Below, one piece after another: positions 62,219 through 64,000 of a stretch of 64,000 bases of DNA. The stretch's first letter is position 1, and the number at the start of each line of letters is the position of its first letter. The DNA lies in the NCBI RefSeq assembly GCF_039596395.1, contig NZ_JBCNJT010000002.1, positions 434,001 through 498,000 of the forward strand. Direction: 5' to 3'. The notes under the pieces were generated by a model that did no database searches, was not told the DNA's origin, and saw only the letters and a program-made list of their open reading frames with translations. The stretch is from Fluviicola sp. (GTDB lineage Bacteria > Bacteroidota > Bacteroidia > Flavobacteriales_D > Crocinitomicaceae). The translations under genes were made by a program, and so were the position numbers.

Positions 62219-63274
62219 ATGTCACAAATTGATTACGACAAAGAATTAACTCCCGAGGTTCGGGAGAAAATGAAAAAAAATCTCATCTACGTAGGGATTT
62301 TCGGTATCATCATGTTGTTTGCGGGTTTATCCTCCGGATACATTGTAAGCGCAGGAGATACTTTTTGGGTGAAGTATAATTTCCCGCCAGCATTCTATGT
62401 TTCAACAGCATTGATCGTACTGAGCAGTATGATTCTCTTTGTGGGCATCAAACTGGCTCAGAAAGGAAATCCGGGCATCCTGAAAACCATTGTTCCTTTA
62501 ACTTTCATCCTGGGAGTCGGATTTGCTTATTTCCAGTTTAAAGGATATAAGGAATTGTACCAGAACGGGGCATTTTTATCTTCCAAAATCACTGTTTCCG
62601 AGGGCCGTTACGGGTCTTATTACGAACTTCAGGTAGATGGAAAATACATGGAGGTAGACGGAAATGATTACCTGATAGCCGGGAAGCTGGTTTCGGAAGA
62701 ACAGAAAAAACAAATCAGTGCATTCGCAAAGCAGTTTGAACGAATCACTAAAGAAAAGCATCCGAAAATTGCTGATCTGGACAAATACACCATTCTTTAC
62801 AAACACCAGGCAGTAAGCCTGAAAGATGGAAAATTCTATGTCCAGGATACGGTCGAATTACAACATGTAGACCTGATCCGGCTGGAGGAATTTTCCTGGC
62901 ATATCCGCGACGGAAGGGGTGATTTTTTCCATTCCGGGAAATATGGAAAAGACTTTAAGATCTATTACAAAAACCAGGAACTGGATTACAAAGACCGGAC
63001 ACTTTATTATAAAGGAGTTCCGCTAAGTGCGCCGCTTCAGCTCAAGATGGATTCCTCTTCGGACACAGCAACATCCTACCTGTATATCCTCACTTTTTTA
63101 CACCTGTTACATATTTTGGTAACGCTGATTTTTGTTTTAAAGGCTTCAATTCGTTCATTCTCAGGTAAATTAGCAGTTGATAATTTCCTTCCTGTACGCA
63201 CCCTTGCTATTTTCTGGCATTTTTTAGGCGTATTATGGATTTATTTATTGCTTTTTTTGCTTTTTATTCATTAA
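62219..63274 (+). CDS. Cytochrome c oxidase subunit III-like protein with large insertion
   Basis: 351 residues. Five membrane segments in two groups: residues ~20-43, 58-77 and 88-107, then ~286-308 and 329-350. The last two (ILTFLHLLHILVTLIFVLKA, AIFWHFLGVLWIYLLLFLLF) match the C-terminal helices of heme-copper oxidase subunit III. In ordinary members (about 195 residues) QNGxFF is followed at once by the next helix; here residues ~122-278 form an inserted hydrophilic, Lys- and Tyr-rich domain (YGSYYELQVDGKYMEVDGND, HIRDGRGDFFHSGKYGKDFK). Frame is intact. First of two subunit III genes. Confidence 0.82.
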   Translation: MSQIDYDKELTPEVREKMKKNLIYVGIFGIIMLFAGLSSGYIVSAGDTFWVKYNFPPAFYVSTALIVLSSMILFVGIKLAQKGNPGILKTIVPLTFILGVGFAYFQFKGYKELYQNGAFLSSKITVSEGRYGSYYELQVDGKYMEVDGNDYLIAGKLVSEEQKKQISAFAKQFERITKEKHPKIADLDKYTILYKHQAVSLKDGKFYVQDTVELQHVDLIRLEEFSWHIRDGRGDFFHSGKYGKDFKIYYKNQELDYKDRTLYYKGVPLSAPLQLKMDSSSDTATSYLYILTFLHLLHILVTLIFVLKASIRSFSGKLAVDNFLPVRTLAIFWHFLGVLWIYLLLFLLFIH

Positions 63275-63295
63275 ACTTGCACAAAAAATTGTAAA

Positions 63296-64000
63296 ATGGC
63301 TGGACACGCTACAACACACGTCGACGCAGCAACCGCTTGGGGCGGGAAGACTTCACCGTTTAACGTAAGTTACGGTAAGTTAATGATGTGGTTTTTCTTG
63401 GTATCGGATGCATTGACATTCGGTGGATTGTTAGTTGCTTATGGTTATACGCGCCACACTACACAGAGCGCATGGCCGATCGGTGAAGAGACTTTTGACT
63501 CCTTGCCTTTCTTAGGTCACGGTTATCCATTGATGTACGTTGCATTGATGACCTTCATTTTGATCGTATCATCCGTAACGATGGTATTGGCGGTTGAAGC
63601 CGGTCACCGAATGGACAAAAAAGGTGTTATGAAGTGGATGATCGCTACGATCATCGGTGGTTTCTTCTTCCTGGGTTCTCAGGCTTGGGAGTGGTCTCAC
63701 TTCATTCACGGTTCTCATTTCGGAAGCGTTGAAATCCTTTCCGGAGAGCACACAGGTTCACGTGCAATCGTAAAAGGTCATTTCGGAGAGTTGGAAAGCT
63801 TTACAGTTGTTGAAGCAGGAAGACACCACAAAGTAGGTGATGTGATCAAAGAAACTCCGGACGAATTGTTCCACCATTTCCGCACAGCGGTTATGAACGG
63901 ACAAGTGAAAGACGGAAAAATCACTTTGCATGACGGTTCAGTTGCTACCTGGAAAAAACACAACGACGAGCACATGGAATTGATCATCAAAACGGATGGA
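63296..64000 (+). CDS. Cytochrome c oxidase subunit III, cut by the window end
   Basis: First 235 residues, start MAGHATTHVDAATAWGGKTS, 21 bases after the preceding gene. Three membrane segments (KLMMWFFLVSDALTFGGLLVAYG, YVALMTFILIVSSVTMVLAVEAG, WMIATIIGGFFFLGSQAWEW) fit the N-terminal part of subunit III, including the Trp/Glu-rich SQAWEWSHFIHG. From residue ~140 a hydrophilic stretch follows (SVEILSGEHTGSRAIVKGHFGELESF to the edge), again an insertion before the remaining helices. The end is outside the window. Confidence 0.87.
   Translation, partial: MAGHATTHVDAATAWGGKTSPFNVSYGKLMMWFFLVSDALTFGGLLVAYGYTRHTTQSAWPIGEETFDSLPFLGHGYPLMYVALMTFILIVSSVTMVLAVEAGHRMDKKGVMKWMIATIIGGFFFLGSQAWEWSHFIHGSHFGSVEILSGEHTGSRAIVKGHFGELESFTVVEAGRHHKVGDVIKETPDELFHHFRTAVMNGQVKDGKITLHDGSVATWKKHNDEHMELIIKTDG

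Overview
The window reads as chromosomal DNA of a member of the Bacteroidota, most likely Flavobacteriales and perhaps close to Fluviicola/Crocinitomicaceae (the family is inference). Reasons: several secreted proteins end in type IX secretion (T9SS) sorting domains of type A or type B; there is a SprB-repeat/PKD protein and a complete Bacteroides-aerotolerance (Bat) operon; NuoG is the short Bacteroidota form; and several intergenic regions carry the Bacteroidota -7 promoter element TAnnTTTG. I saw no rRNA, tRNA, IS transposase, CRISPR array or prophage.

Layout. 1-592: the 3' end of a MORN-like gene, a terminator, and an intergenic region with a 27-bp inverted repeat. 593-14324 (minus): the complete complex I operon nuoABCDEFGHIJKLMN in canonical order, with one secreted repeat protein after nuoN. 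14.4-23.7 kb (minus): an outer-membrane-like protein; a degenerate 42-bp repeat tract; and a coupled operon made of an S74-like fibre protein, a 978-residue T9SS-sorted protein with a lipase-like nucleophile elbow, two paralogous lipoproteins and a broken third copy; then a TPR protein and a lipoprotein. 23.8-29.9 kb (minus): a large SprB/PKD protein, serS, rpmA-rplU and a 54-residue membrane protein. 29.9-37.4 kb (minus): moxR-DUF58-(unknown)-batA-batB-batC-batD. 37.5-47 kb: an ankyrin protein, a DOMON/Ig-like T9SS protein, a zinc-ribbon protein, TraB/GumN, an orphan four-helix-bundle (S23/IVP) gene, arginine decarboxylase and small conserved genes. 47-52 kb: arsC-like, prfB, gcvH, lipoproteins, a methyltransferase. 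52-56 kb (minus): deoC, aldehyde dehydrogenase, a second S23 gene, then a shortened ALDH-like pseudoenzyme. 56.1-60 kb (plus): cysQ coupled to two outer-membrane barrel genes. 60-64 kb: a DUF4382 lipoprotein, a candidate small RNA, then ctaB and two cytochrome oxidase subunit III genes, the second cut by the window end.

How the genes work together. Complex I and the ctaB-cox genes belong to the aerobic respiratory chain. deoC and ALDH would split deoxyribose-5-phosphate and oxidise the acetaldehyde. The Bat genes form a MoxR/VWA envelope complex of poorly known function. The many secreted proteins fit a gliding or T9SS-using lifestyle.

Most interesting observations. (1) Two orphan S23/IVP genes each sit in a ~520-550 bp unit edged by short AT-rich repeats in inverted orientation; one interrupts the deoC-ALDH operon and the other is edged by twelve copies of TTCAAAA. 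(2) A T9SS lipase-like protein is translationally coupled to duplicated lipoproteins, which resembles an effector-immunity layout. (3) A promoter-hairpin-terminator signature suggests a ~95-nt RNA upstream of ctaB. (4) A palindromic GTAGGGGCG repeat family brackets gcvH. (5) Cytochrome oxidase subunit III carries a large soluble insertion.
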